The position numbers and the translations under genes are program-made. Below the pieces are notes generated by a model. It made no database searches. It worked only from the letters and a program-made list of their open reading frames with translations, and had not been told where the DNA came from. A stretch of 64,000 bases of DNA from an uncultured Opitutales bacterium (GTDB lineage Bacteria > Verrucomicrobiota > Verrucomicrobiia > Opitutales > Seribacteraceae): assembly GCA_905612515.1 (NCBI GenBank), contig CAJQSI010000020.1, positions 31,817-95,816 of the forward strand. The letters run 5' to 3'. Below, piece by piece: positions 22,401 through 31,863 of the stretch; the stretch's first letter is position 1, and every line of letters begins with the position of its first letter.

Positions 22401-23161
22401 AATTCGTCGAATCCGCCCTCGAGTCGAAGGACGCCCGCCTCAGAGCAGCCGCCCAAAAAAGGGCTTGGGCAGCCGGACTGTCCGGAGTGGAAGTCTTTGC
22501 CCAGGCCTTGGAATCCGGCACCTTACGGGAAAAAAGATCCGCCCTCGACAACCTAGCTCAGTCGGGAGACGAAAAGGCGGATACCTTGCTGGCCAAGCAG
22601 TTCGCCAAGATCGAACCCGAGCTCGAACTCGATCTTCTGGAAGCAGCCCGCTCCGCCAAGGGACCTGCCGCCAGGTCCCAAGCCAAGGTCCTCGACGACG
22701 CCTTGATCAAGGAAGGTCCATTGGGACCGTACTCCCCCACCCTTCGGGGCGGCAACCCGGACAGGGGGAAGAAGCTGGCCATGGGCCACCCCGCGGCTCA
22801 ATGCATCCGATGCCACAAGGTCGGGTCCACCGGTGGCGTACTCGGCCCGGACCTGTCAAAGGTCGCTTCTCGCCTATCTACTGATAAAATCCTCGAGTCC
22901 CTGGTCAACCCGCAAGCCGAGCTCGCCGAAGGGTATGGGCTACTCGTGGCGACCCTCAAGGACGGATCCACGGTTTCTGGCTCAATCGCGAAAGCAACCC
23001 CGAAGAGCTATTCCTTCCAGTCTCCCGACGGGAAGGAATCAACGCTCGACCGTTCCCTGATTGCGGAAGAGGTTCTTACCTCGCCCATGCCACCGACGGG
23101 AGCCATTCTCACCAAGGTGGAAATGCGCGACCTCATCGCCTACCTCATCACCCTCAAATAA
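19448..23161 (+). CDS. discoidin (F5/8 C-like) domain + PVC-type dehydrogenase propeller + HEAT repeats + cytochrome c
   Basis: ATG at 19448 overlaps the previous stop (ATGA); SSAQEGNGPAHAIDTNQGTRWSAEG discoidin; HEAT repeats; CIRCHKVGSTGGVLGPDLSKVA. Confidence 0.88.
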   Translation: MKPPLFVLFSLAYVFKVTLSATEVTKVSASSAQEGNGPAHAIDTNQGTRWSAEGKGQRLLLELNKSFSFSEFEAGFSRGNRRYEFSLETSVDGKKWTKVFSGKSHGSGDGIKKFPAPNASGHFLRFVSQGNNENNWVNLHTLRIQGLTVSRKLVKVAVVTEDSSGLEVSVWAENPLVASPVAISFDEQGRAYVTRVRRRKISSLDLRNHRAWVKHDLSIRSLEDKLAFYQKAMGPNTFPDVRHYSPPDRNADGKRDWRDLAVQTEEILRVEDTDGDGKADKSVVIDNDLASPVTGIAAGVLWAEGAAYAAVEPDIWKYEDSNNDGTPDKRTLISRGYTIHIGQGGHNVSGLTMGPDGRIYWSVADKGINATGRNGEHFFYPDRGAIMRCEPDGSGLEVFALGVRNGQEPVFDEFGNLFSVDNDGDYPGERERFIYIVEGGMTAWRLHWQWHGHQDFAKVSGEKPYNVWMQEGLFRPRFPDQAAFIIPPLASYSNGPCGFAYDPGTALDDRFRNFFFLAQGRKVTAFKVRPKGAAFEMYDEQTIPSGGSSTGVTFGPGGALYVTDWMNGPSERGRVWKIDSPEGRENPARKRTKKLLSEGMSEKTEPFLITCLAEPDLRVRKAAQFELVRRRGSGRKALLAVARKNVNQLARLHAIWGIGQLARGWPDGKAKDPDAVRPLLELLTEKDAEVRTQATKVLGEAAHAHALEPLIDLLDDSSPRVRFHAALALGKLKNPKAIRPLLELVEENDDEDVFLRHAAVMGLAGSATENPKVLIETKDSPHSPVRLAAILALRRHAHPGISTFLQDRDLYLVTEVARAIHDDFSIPDALPALAEALDRPGLEGEPLLRRVINANFRVGRPSDAERLARYAANPTSPENMRTTALACLALWPQPPVLDAVEGRYREYKARSPKPAAQALAKVAQDLVKTASTKVLTVLARAIERLKVSDLLPVVHAAYGSDRATPYLQAQLLGTMAELSDPKLGQFVESALESKDARLRAAAQKRAWAAGLSGVEVFAQALESGTLREKRSALDNLAQSGDEKADTLLAKQFAKIEPELELDLLEAARSAKGPAARSQAKVLDDALIKEGPLGPYSPTLRGGNPDRGKKLAMGHPAAQCIRCHKVGSTGGVLGPDLSKVASRLSTDKILESLVNPQAELAEGYGLLVATLKDGSTVSGSIAKATPKSYSFQSPDGKESTLDRSLIAEEVLTSPMPPTGAILTKVEMRDLIAYLITLK

Positions 23162-24646
23162 ATGAAACTCCTCCTCGTTCTCGCTTGTCTTGTAACGGGA
23201 ATTCTTTTTGGAAAACCCGAGGGCAAGCCCAACGTATTGTTCATCGCTGTGGACGACATGAACGACTGGATCGGGTGCCACGGCACCACCCCCGCCGCCA
23301 TCACCCCGAACATCGACCGCTTGGCCGAACGCGGCGTGAATTTCACCAACGCCCACACTGCCGGTGTATTCTGCGCCCCCTCAAGGGCCGCCATATTCTC
23401 CGGCCAGTTCGCTTCCACCACGGGATGCTACGACAGCGCCCTCTACTTCGTCGACCACCCCGGGATACGGCCGCTCCAAGCCAGTTTTCAGAAAGCTGGT
23501 TACCGCACCATAGGCACGGGCAAGCTCTTCCACCATCCCGCCGGGGCGGTCGACATGCGCGGCTGGGACGAATTCCGCGTCCGCACAAAGCGTCAACGAG
23601 AGACTGGCTACCCGATGGACTCCTGGTCGGACGAGGTCCCATTCCCCGACCCGAGGCCCTACGGTACCTACCAACGCACCCCGGGAGCACCCAAGACAAA
23701 CAGCGGATTCATGGAGTTCGGCCCCGTCCGCAACAACCGCGAAAAGGATCTCGCCGACACCATGCGGGCCCAGTGGGCAGTCGACCAACTGGGCAAGAAG
23801 TGGGACAAGCCCTTCTTCCTCGCCGTGGGACTGTACGCACCGCACTTTCCCAACTACTGCCCGCAAAAATATTTCGACCTCTACGAACGCGAAAAGATCG
23901 AGCTGCCGCCCTACAAGGCGAACGACCTCGACGACCTGCCCGAAAACATCCGGCGACAAAAGATCAACCGCTCCCGCATCCACCAACGCTTGGTTCAACT
24001 GGGAGCGGTCAAGGAATCTCTTCACGGTTACTTGGCCTGCATGAGCTACGCCGACGCCCAGATCGGCCGCGTGCTCGACGCCCTCGACTCGAGCCCTTAC
24101 GCCGACGACACTATAATCGTCCTATGGTCCGACCATGGCTACCATCACGGAGAAAAAGGCGACTGGGGAAAGCACACCCTTTGGGAACGGACCTCCAACG
24201 TCCCCTTCGTCTGGGCCGGGCCAGGCGTAGCCAAGGGAGCTACCTCCGACGTCACCGTCAGCCTGATCGACATGTATCCCACCTTCGTCGAACTATGCGA
24301 CCTCCCAGAAACCCCGCACAAGCTCGAGGGCACCTCTATCGCCAATACCCTCGCCAAGCCGAAAAAGGCCAAGGACCGCGAGGTCTACCTGCCTCACATG
24401 TTCCCCGAGTCCTACGCCATCATGAACAAGCAATGGCGCTACATCCGCTACAAGGATGGCAGCGAGGAACTCTACGATGTCCAGAAGGATCCCAACGAGT
24501 GGAACAACTTGGCCGAACAACCGAAATACGCGGACTTGAAGAAACTCCTCGTCGACCAAGCGCCCAAAACCTTTGCAAAGCCCTCACCCAAACGAAAAAA
24601 ACGCGACCTGATCCTCGAGGGCGAAACATTTCGCTGGAAGCAATAG
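23162..24646 (+). CDS. sulfatase (iduronate-2-sulfatase-like)
   Basis: [57 protein letters not shown] directly follows the previous TAA. Confidence 0.94.
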   Translation: MKLLLVLACLVTGILFGKPEGKPNVLFIAVDDMNDWIGCHGTTPAAITPNIDRLAERGVNFTNAHTAGVFCAPSRAAIFSGQFASTTGCYDSALYFVDHPGIRPLQASFQKAGYRTIGTGKLFHHPAGAVDMRGWDEFRVRTKRQRETGYPMDSWSDEVPFPDPRPYGTYQRTPGAPKTNSGFMEFGPVRNNREKDLADTMRAQWAVDQLGKKWDKPFFLAVGLYAPHFPNYCPQKYFDLYEREKIELPPYKANDLDDLPENIRRQKINRSRIHQRLVQLGAVKESLHGYLACMSYADAQIGRVLDALDSSPYADDTIIVLWSDHGYHHGEKGDWGKHTLWERTSNVPFVWAGPGVAKGATSDVTVSLIDMYPTFVELCDLPETPHKLEGTSIANTLAKPKKAKDREVYLPHMFPESYAIMNKQWRYIRYKDGSEELYDVQKDPNEWNNLAEQPKYADLKKLLVDQAPKTFAKPSPKRKKRDLILEGETFRWKQ

Positions 24647-24661
24647 GCGACTGGAACCGCC

Positions 24662-25792
24662 TTAATTCTTCTTTTTTCGACTGGCGTAAGTGCGACCTAG
24701 AGTATCGGCGATCATCGTCTTTAAGGCTTGAGCATCGAATGGCCCTTCCTTGCGATAGATCACCTTGCCGCCAGGCTCCACGAGAAGGGTATAGGGAATG
24801 GGACCCGTCCACTTTGAATCAAGCGCTTCAGCCAGTTCGTCACGGTCGTGACCAGTGTACAGGTAGTTGGTCATGGCTGCCTGTGAACGCTTAAGAAATT
24901 TGTGAGCCAGACCCTTGTGGTCAGGATTGTCCACCGAGAGCGTAACCAGCTTGAAATGCCGGCGGCGGTACATGCGACCCATCTTCACCAGTTCAGGGAA
25001 CTCCTCCACACAAGTTAGGCACCAGGTGGCCCAAGCATTGATCAGTAGATAATCTTCACCTTTGTTCGCCACCAACGACTTCAGCCCAACCGCATTAATC
25101 GTTTCAAGTTCAACGGGGAGTTTGGCCCAAGCGGCATCCGCCCTAGCGACTCCCGCCACTTTCTCCTTCCATTTGGTGGAGCATCCGAAGACGCGTGTAA
25201 TGGGTACCTTCACTTGGCGCCCGGCGAGCAAGTCATCGAGGGCGTTTCGGGTATCGCGGCCAGACACCTCGTGCACCTCCGAATTATCGATTCGCCCGTT
25301 GTAGCGAAGCTTGCGATCAGCATCGAAAATAAATACGTGCGGAGTCACCTTAACGCCAACCTTGCGAGAAAACTCTTGGGTTTCACCATCATACAGAAAG
25401 GGAAACTGATAATTCTTATTCTTGGCCCGAACCTTCATGTCCGCCAAGGAGTCACCCAGATCGGCGTAACCCAGCTCGTTGAGGCGCACCGCCTCGGCAT
25501 TGTTCGGCGAAATAGCGATCAGCTTAACGCCCTTATCCCTATAATCAGCCTCAAGCTTAATGATCCGATCCTCATAAGCCTGAGCGGTTGGACAATGATT
25601 GCAGGTAAACATCAGCACCAGAACCTTCGCGGCGGCATATTCCTTAGCCATGTGCATTTTGCCATCGACTCCAGGCAAGTTGAAAGGCGGCAAACGGCCA
25701 CCCAAATCCAAACCCTTTGGCGACTGCGCCGCGAAGCTAGTCGTAAAAGCGGACAGCAAAATCAGAAATACATGAACACACTTTAATTCCAT
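24662..25792 (-). CDS. secreted tandem thioredoxin-fold protein (redoxin + TlpA-like)
   Basis: FTCNHCPTAQAYEDRI (CNHC) in domain 1; INAWATWCLTCVEEFPEL (CLTC) in domain 2; signal peptide. Confidence 0.85.
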   Translation of the reverse strand: MELKCVHVFLILLSAFTTSFAAQSPKGLDLGGRLPPFNLPGVDGKMHMAKEYAAAKVLVLMFTCNHCPTAQAYEDRIIKLEADYRDKGVKLIAISPNNAEAVRLNELGYADLGDSLADMKVRAKNKNYQFPFLYDGETQEFSRKVGVKVTPHVFIFDADRKLRYNGRIDNSEVHEVSGRDTRNALDDLLAGRQVKVPITRVFGCSTKWKEKVAGVARADAAWAKLPVELETINAVGLKSLVANKGEDYLLINAWATWCLTCVEEFPELVKMGRMYRRRHFKLVTLSVDNPDHKGLAHKFLKRSQAAMTNYLYTGHDRDELAEALDSKWTGPIPYTLLVEPGGKVIYRKEGPFDAQALKTMIADTLGRTYASRKKKN

Positions 25793-25922
25793 TTCGGATC
25801 GCTACTTCATGCCGAGCATTAAGTCAAATCGTTGAATTTTCCGCTTAAGTTTAAAAGTCAGCTATATTCTTCGCAGGCATGGCTCAGTGCCTTTTTCATA
25901 ATGAATTGCCACAACGAATGAT

Positions 25923-26843
25923 TCACGGGCTTGCCAGCTTGTAAGATTCCCATAACTCGTCTGACAAATGCGGGGTAGCTCCCGGCTGACTGGCAACAAA
26001 TGCACCGTGTCGATTGGCCATATCCAGTGTGGAATGCCATGGGCGACCCAACAGACGGGCAGAGAGCAAGGCGGCCGTGCAAGCATCGCCCGCACCCACG
26101 CTATCTGCATTCTCGGCCAAGGGGAAACCTGCCGGCTCTCCTTCCACCCAGCCTTCGGACGTACAAGCGAACGTTCCCAGTTTGCCTCTGGTGAAGACCA
26201 CAGCATCTAGATCGTAGTTCGCCCGCATTAGCTCGGCGCAAGTGCGAGAATCACCGGAAGGTAGATCGAGCAAAGAGGCTACGGTGCCAATCTCCTCGTC
26301 ATTGAGTTTAACCAAGTTGGCAACCCGACAACCCTCATCGAGAATCTGCGACGTAAAGAGATCCATTCGCAAGTTTACGTCAAAAATCTTCAAGGCGTTT
26401 TTTGCCTCTGCCAAAAACGATTGCGTAGCTTGATGAGCCACCGGATGACGTTGGCTCATACTGCCGAAACTAACCGCATCGCAAGAATTCGCCAGAACCG
26501 CTTCATGCTTGGTAAACTCGAGGTGATCCCAAGCCGTATCCATTACGATTTCATAACTAGGCGCTCCTTCAAATATGCTCACCCGCACCTGACCGGTAGG
26601 CTTTACGGGATCGATCTGTAAAAACTCCAAAGGAAGATTTCGACTACTGAATTCCTCCTGTAACCTTTTGCCCAGATCGTCAAGACCAATACGACTCAAG
26701 AGCACTCCACGTCCACCCAAGGGAGCCTGCAGTTGATGAGCCTGCACGGCAACGTTGAGCGAAGTGCCACCGAGCACCTCCTTGTCAGGGAAGACATCGA
26801 AGACCGCCTCGCCAAGACCGACGATAGTAAAGGGACCGGACAT
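25923..26843 (-). CDS. PfkB-family carbohydrate kinase (fructokinase-like)
   Basis: GEAVFDVFPDKEVLGGTSLNVAVQAHQL; DSVGAGDACTAALLSA. Confidence 0.92.
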   Translation of the reverse strand: MSGPFTIVGLGEAVFDVFPDKEVLGGTSLNVAVQAHQLQAPLGGRGVLLSRIGLDDLGKRLQEEFSSRNLPLEFLQIDPVKPTGQVRVSIFEGAPSYEIVMDTAWDHLEFTKHEAVLANSCDAVSFGSMSQRHPVAHQATQSFLAEAKNALKIFDVNLRMDLFTSQILDEGCRVANLVKLNDEEIGTVASLLDLPSGDSRTCAELMRANYDLDAVVFTRGKLGTFACTSEGWVEGEPAGFPLAENADSVGAGDACTAALLSARLLGRPWHSTLDMANRHGAFVASQPGATPHLSDELWESYKLASP

Positions 26844-26846
26844 TAG

Positions 26847-27590
26847 CTAGTGAACCGTGGATTTATTTTTCTCGGCAAACTGGCGCTTCTGCGCAAAAAG
26901 CCAGGCCCATAATCCATCGTCCCCGTAGGCACGGGTCCATGAGTTGTGGCGGACATTGGGATACTCGGTGTAGATCGGCTTGCCACCTGCTTTCTTCAAT
27001 GCCTCCACCATTTCCCGACTGCAACGGGTTGGGACCACCGAATCCTTTTCACCGTGAAATATCCATATGGGCAGATGAACGATCTGCTTGGCTAATTCAG
27101 TCTGGCCACGCCCGCATACCAGTGCGGCGGCCGCAAAGAGGTCGGGTTCCTTGATGATGGCCGCATAGGTACCGGCTCCTCCCATGGACTGGCCGGTGAC
27201 GTAAATGCGGGCCCGATCAACGGGATGTTCTTTGGGTAATGATTTAACCAGCTCAATCAGAGCTGTGAGGGGTGCGCCGCTCCACCTTTCATTACGGCCA
27301 ACAGTTGGGGCAATAATGTAGCAGGGATACTTTTGCCGACGCTCAGGCTTGCCCAAAGCGATATTCGCCGCGCAATTGCCCTGCCAGTTTTGATTACCTC
27401 GACCACCCGACCCGTGCAGGGAAACGACTAGGGGATATTTTGTATCGGGCTTAATCGAGGCAGGCTTCAGGATCGCGTAACGCAAAACGGTGCCGGTCGA
27501 ATCCTTGAACTCGGTTTTAGCAAAACCCTGAGCTTTCGTGTTGGCAATCCAGCACAGGTTAAGTCCAAATAAAACATAGAGATATTTCAT
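26847..27590 (-). CDS. secreted alpha/beta-hydrolase (prolyl oligopeptidase/esterase-like)
   Basis: YPLVVSLHGSGGRGNQNW; YVTGQSMGGAGTYAAI. Confidence 0.88.
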   Translation of the reverse strand: MKYLYVLFGLNLCWIANTKAQGFAKTEFKDSTGTVLRYAILKPASIKPDTKYPLVVSLHGSGGRGNQNWQGNCAANIALGKPERRQKYPCYIIAPTVGRNERWSGAPLTALIELVKSLPKEHPVDRARIYVTGQSMGGAGTYAAIIKEPDLFAAAALVCGRGQTELAKQIVHLPIWIFHGEKDSVVPTRCSREMVEALKKAGGKPIYTEYPNVRHNSWTRAYGDDGLWAWLFAQKRQFAEKNKSTVH

Positions 27591-27602
27591 GCTAGGTTCC
27601 TA

Positions 27603-27893
27603 TTAATTCCGCCGAAATGCTTTACTCAAAATCACTGCCAAAATCAAATCACGAAGGCTGGGCTTAAAATCCTTGCCCTTGTTCTCGGGGGGGAATTCTT
27701 TCGGCCAAAAACCCAGATGGTTGCCGAAACAGACCAGCCTTCGCGGAGGGCCGGCGGACATGGCTTCAATCGCCTGCAGGTGGTGTCTTCCCATCATCGG
27801 CAAAGCGAGAGAACCCGCCATCTCCTTAAGGAAATGGCCACAATTCAGAGGTAACACTCTAATTGGTTTCATACGAATAGTAACGGCAACCAA
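27603..27893 (-). pseudogene. truncated N-terminal remnant of a DUF1552 protein
   Basis: MKPIRVLPLNCGHFLKEMAGSLALPMM... PPRRLVCFGNHLGFWPKEFPPENKGKDFKPS resembles the DUF1552 N-terminus; stops after about 90 aa. Confidence 0.65.
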
Positions 27894-27955
27894 AGGAAAT
27901 AGGTTACACCAAATTCAACTAATAAGATATTTTGGGATACAGAATGGGTCGAGGC

Positions 27956-28642
27956 TCAATCAACGGGTTCGGCAAACCATTGCCTCAGGTCGGCTAGGGA
28001 AACGCCGATCAAAGTAGATAAAACCCTTTCGGCCTCGGAAAGCTTATCCTCGGAATGGATAGCGGAGATACCTATCACCCGCAAACCAGCTCCGCGAGCA
28101 GATGTCATTCCGTTGGGGGAGTCCTCAATTGCAAAGCAAGCAGATGCCGCGACATCCAATTCCTCAACAGCCCTCGAGTAGGTAGCAGGATCGGGCTTTG
28201 GCTTATCGACGTCTCCTGAAGTCACAATGACATTGAAGATACCTGTCAATCTCCCTTCCGCCAGAACACTCAAAGCGGCATCGACGTCCGATCGACGCGA
28301 TCCAGTTGCCAAGCCAATAGGTAAAACCTCGGCGACAGATTCAACAAGCTCGATCGCCCCCGGCATCGCACGAGCCTCTTGCGCGACCAGGCGAGCATAG
28401 GCGGTCGCCTTACGCCGAGACCATTCCTGAAAAAGTCTCTCGTCGAATGAGATACCCGAAAGTTTCGCCATTCGCCCCATCGCAAAACGCTCGTCTCCAC
28501 CCGTGCATTTTTCAAGAAAGTGTTCATAGGAAACCGTCATTTCCTCTCCCATAGCCTCACAGATCGAGGAATAATGCGTGTATTCGCTCTCGATGATGAC
28601 CCCGTCCATATCGAAGATCACGGCTTGCAGTTCGGTGCTCAC
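27956..28642 (-). CDS. HAD hydrolase, beta-phosphoglucomutase-like
   Basis: AVIFDMDGVIIESEYTH; GLATGSRRSDVDAAL; KPKPDPATYSRA; FAIEDSPNGMTSARGAGL. Confidence 0.93.
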   Translation of the reverse strand: MSTELQAVIFDMDGVIIESEYTHYSSICEAMGEEMTVSYEHFLEKCTGGDERFAMGRMAKLSGISFDERLFQEWSRRKATAYARLVAQEARAMPGAIELVESVAEVLPIGLATGSRRSDVDAALSVLAEGRLTGIFNVIVTSGDVDKPKPDPATYSRAVEELDVAASACFAIEDSPNGMTSARGAGLRVIGISAIHSEDKLSEAERVLSTLIGVSLADLRQWFAEPVD

Positions 28643-28737
28643 TATAGTCGTTTTTTGTCCCGAACAAGGTAAAGAATGATCGGAATCATTGACATTGCTT
28701 TGTCTTTACGCTGGAGCGATTTAAAAAAAATGAATTA

Positions 28738-30075
28738 TTACTCCGAGCCAATCATGCCCTTGATCGCCTTACCTTTGCACGGTCCAATAGAATTGTTAGC
28801 GGCAAGGTTGCCGACTCCTTTACCAGTGAATTCAATACCATGATTAGAAATGGGGTTGTCTCTCGTATCGTGAATGGTGTTAGCCGTTAGAGCAGTGTGC
28901 TTGGTATTCGTAGCGGCGATACCGATCAAGCCATTGATAAACTGGCTGCCGGTAACATTGATGCGCTGACAATCTGTAAGTTCCAAAAGTGCGGTTAAGT
29001 CAGCTTGCCCTTCCTCGGTTTCATCATGGATGCTACAGCCCGTGAAGGTGATGTCGGTTGAACGCACAAAGTGCACACCCGTACCGTACTTGGGCGTGTG
29101 CCGACGGAAAGTATTCCCGCTAACGTTAATAAGGCGAGAGTCCTCGATGAGCAGATTACGGTTCGTACAGGAGTATATACAGTTTCCGCTTAGCGCGATG
29201 CCATAGCAACCGGTGAGGTACACGTTGTTTTCCTGACTGCCGATAATGTTTCCGGATATAGCAAAGAGGCCGGGTGGTCGGGTGGCATCAAGCTTTTCCT
29301 TAATGCGTATATTCGATCCCGCTGGCGAGTCGGTCGCTTGAATGGTGTTGGAGGCAATGGTAACCTCATTTACGCTGGCACCCTCGGCAGTAGTGTCGAT
29401 GTAGATTTCTGCAGTGGGTTCAGGCTCAGTCTTGTGGGCGCGAAAATTATTGTATTCGATATCGTTGCCCGTGATCTGCAGGTTCCGCACCTCTGAACGT
29501 TCAAGTCGGATACCTCCCTGCCGGTTATAACTGATATGGCTACTGGCAATATTGATTTGGTGGAGGTTCACTCCATCAAGATAAACACCCACGCCACTGT
29601 TAAAATAAATATGGCAATGAGATATCAATACATTGCGGTTGCGTTGAATAAGATGAATCCCATGACGACAACGCGTCACTAAAACTCCTTCAAAAACTGA
29701 CTGTAGGGTCTGGATTAATTCAAACCCGTCAGCCTCTGTATTAGCCCCCTCCACTTCGATATTACGAATGGTCGGTAGTCGCTGGCGAGTAGCCACGTTG
29801 CCTTTTCGGCTTCCCGGATCGCCCGTACCGCCATGAGTACCGATTAGTCGGAAGGCGGGTCCCTTGCCGGCCATGATGACGCGAGCAGTTCCACCCGTGC
29901 CATCAATCGTAAAAGGTCCGTGTTCAGCAAGTTTGACTTCAATCGTATTACTTATCCGGTAGGTTCCAGGTGGAAAATGCAGCGCTCCGTCTCCTTGCGC
30001 CACCGCATGAGCGATTGCCTCGGTGTCATCCGTCTCACCATCTCCGACTGCCCCGAAACCCGTAACATTACTCAT
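28738..30075 (-). CDS. right-handed parallel beta-helix (pectate-lyase-fold) protein
   Basis: TGFGAVGDGETDDTEAIAHAV...FPPGTYRISNTIEV then N/S/G-rich coils; ATG at 30075 preferred. Confidence 0.85.
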   Translation of the reverse strand: MSNVTGFGAVGDGETDDTEAIAHAVAQGDGALHFPPGTYRISNTIEVKLAEHGPFTIDGTGGTARVIMAGKGPAFRLIGTHGGTGDPGSRKGNVATRQRLPTIRNIEVEGANTEADGFELIQTLQSVFEGVLVTRCRHGIHLIQRNRNVLISHCHIYFNSGVGVYLDGVNLHQINIASSHISYNRQGGIRLERSEVRNLQITGNDIEYNNFRAHKTEPEPTAEIYIDTTAEGASVNEVTIASNTIQATDSPAGSNIRIKEKLDATRPPGLFAISGNIIGSQENNVYLTGCYGIALSGNCIYSCTNRNLLIEDSRLINVSGNTFRRHTPKYGTGVHFVRSTDITFTGCSIHDETEEGQADLTALLELTDCQRINVTGSQFINGLIGIAATNTKHTALTANTIHDTRDNPISNHGIEFTGKGVGNLAANNSIGPCKGKAIKGMIGSE

Positions 30076-30171
30076 GCGAAAAAAACTGTCTTTGTGTTTC
30101 GGTCGTGTCAATAACTTGCCCTGAAACAACCCAAAGTTACTATATCAGGATCGTCTTGAGGATCATTACAT

Positions 30172-31863
30172 TCACTTCTTGTCCTTCAACTGGTTGAGGT
30201 AAAGGATAGTGTCGACCATGTTTCGGGCTTGCTTGGCGTTGTGCTGGGGGTGAGGCAGCATGGGGATTTGGCCCCACACGCCGACGCCTCCCTTGACCAC
30301 CTTTTGGGTCAAGGTCTCGGCGGCGGTAGGATCCGCCTTGTATCGTTCGGCGATCTGAAAGTAAGGCGGGGCAACGAAGGCACGCGTCCACTGGTGGCAG
30401 TTGAGGCAATCGCTCTTGCTCATCAATTGGTACCCGGCCCAAGCTTCCTTGGATTTCTTAAGTTGCTTAGGGGGAGCCTCCAAACCCATTACCAACCCGG
30501 GGGCAATGGTACCCTCAATCACCCCCTTGTTCTCGAGTCGCACGAGAGTGCCTTTGTTGTCCTTGGTGTAATAGAGCACATGCAGGCGTCCCTTAGGTCC
30601 GATCTTAAGGTTGGTGGGCTTGCCGAGGCGCAAAGTGGGAAGCACCGGGCGTATTTCCTCTATTTCTCCCTTCTCGTCCAGTTTCACGGACTTCACCCAA
30701 CCTCTGGCATACTCGCCGATGAGCCAGCATCCATCGAACCGGTCGGGCAAACCGAGCTTCTTGGAATAGGTATTGTTCTTGCGAAAGATCGGGCCTGCGA
30801 TGGCCGACTCACCGCCACCGCCAAACTCGGGAAATTCCTTTTGGTTGCCTTCGTACCAAATAAGTGGCGGTTGGGCGGGCGGCAATTCTCGTATCCCGGT
30901 GTTTCCATTGTGTAAATTGAGCGGAGCCTTGGGGTTGATGATCGGCCCACCCTTCTTGGTCTCGTAATCGTAGTGGGTGAAAGGTCGTTGGTCGGCAATG
31001 ACCAGAGGGTAGCCATGAAAGCCAGGCCCCTTGGCTAAGTTGAACTCGTCGTACCCCAAGGGGATTGTCTTTTTGTCGAGCTTGGTGCCGGGCACCCAGT
31101 TGTTGGGCGGACCATTTTCTCCCCAGAGCAACCAGCCGGTCTTTTGGTCGACGTGAATGCGAAAAGGATTACGCAGCCCCATGATATAGATTTCAGGCAG
31201 CGTTTTTGGAGTGCCCGGTGGAAACAGGTTACCTTTCGGAATTTCGTACCCGCCTTCCTTGGTGGGTCGTATGCGTAGAATCTTGCCACGCAGGTCGTTG
31301 CTGTTGGCCGAGGTCTTGCAGGAGTAGAAGTACTCCGAACGTATCTGGTTGTCGCCCACCGAAAGATAGAGCAAGCCATCGGGACCGAAGGCAATGGAAC
31401 CGGACTCGTGGATGCGCTTGACCGAGTTCGCCTTGATCTTGAGCAATACCTTCTCGGAGGCAGGTTCGATTTTGTCGTCCTTGAAAACGAAACGGCCAAG
31501 TCGATGCTCGTAATGGGACTTGTCCCCTTCGACCGGCACCGTGTGCTGCAAATAGATCCAGTGGTTCTGGTCGAAGTTCGGGTCCAAGGCGATGCCGATG
31601 AGTCCGGCTTCGCAGCGCGTGTCCGACTTCAGGTCAATCAATTCAATCAATTGCCCGGGCTTGTCGGGATAAAAAAGCTTCACCTTGCCCGGACGCTCGG
31701 CGATGAAGACTCGCCCGTCGGAGGCAATCGTCATCTCCATACCTTCCTTGATGTCCGATGCGAGCAAGCTCAGCTCCAAGTCGGGGTCGACCGCCTGGTT
31801 GGGGTTAGGAGCCGCCTCGACGGTCAAGGCGCATAAGCATAGCATGAGGATTCTTTTAATCAT
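30172..31863 (-). CDS. glucose/sorbosone-dehydrogenase-type (PQQ-like) propeller with C-terminal cytochrome c motif
   Basis: DGRVFIAERPGKVKLFYP; GLIGIALDPNFDQNHWIYL; C-terminal SDCLNCHQW. Confidence 0.88.
   Translation of the reverse strand: MIKRILMLCLCALTVEAAPNPNQAVDPDLELSLLASDIKEGMEMTIASDGRVFIAERPGKVKLFYPDKPGQLIELIDLKSDTRCEAGLIGIALDPNFDQNHWIYLQHTVPVEGDKSHYEHRLGRFVFKDDKIEPASEKVLLKIKANSVKRIHESGSIAFGPDGLLYLSVGDNQIRSEYFYSCKTSANSNDLRGKILRIRPTKEGGYEIPKGNLFPPGTPKTLPEIYIMGLRNPFRIHVDQKTGWLLWGENGPPNNWVPGTKLDKKTIPLGYDEFNLAKGPGFHGYPLVIADQRPFTHYDYETKKGGPIINPKAPLNLHNGNTGIRELPPAQPPLIWYEGNQKEFPEFGGGGESAIAGPIFRKNNTYSKKLGLPDRFDGCWLIGEYARGWVKSVKLDEKGEIEEIRPVLPTLRLGKPTNLKIGPKGRLHVLYYTKDNKGTLVRLENKGVIEGTIAPGLVMGLEAPPKQLKKSKEAWAGYQLMSKSDCLNCHQWTRAFVAPPYFQIAERYKADPTAAETLTQKVVKGGVGVWGQIPMLPHPQHNAKQARNMVDTILYLNQLKDKK

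Noticed and set aside
24645-24662. Small hairpin AGGCG-N8-CGCCT followed by a T-rich stretch between convergent genes as terminator
   Set aside because: Only 5 bp with an 8-nt loop, interrupted T run; too weak to list
23185-24894. 569-aa plus-strand ORF overlapping the 23162 sulfatase
   Set aside because: Shifted frame of a strong sulfatase, Arg/Pro/His-rich composition typical of spurious overlap, runs antisense into the redoxin gene
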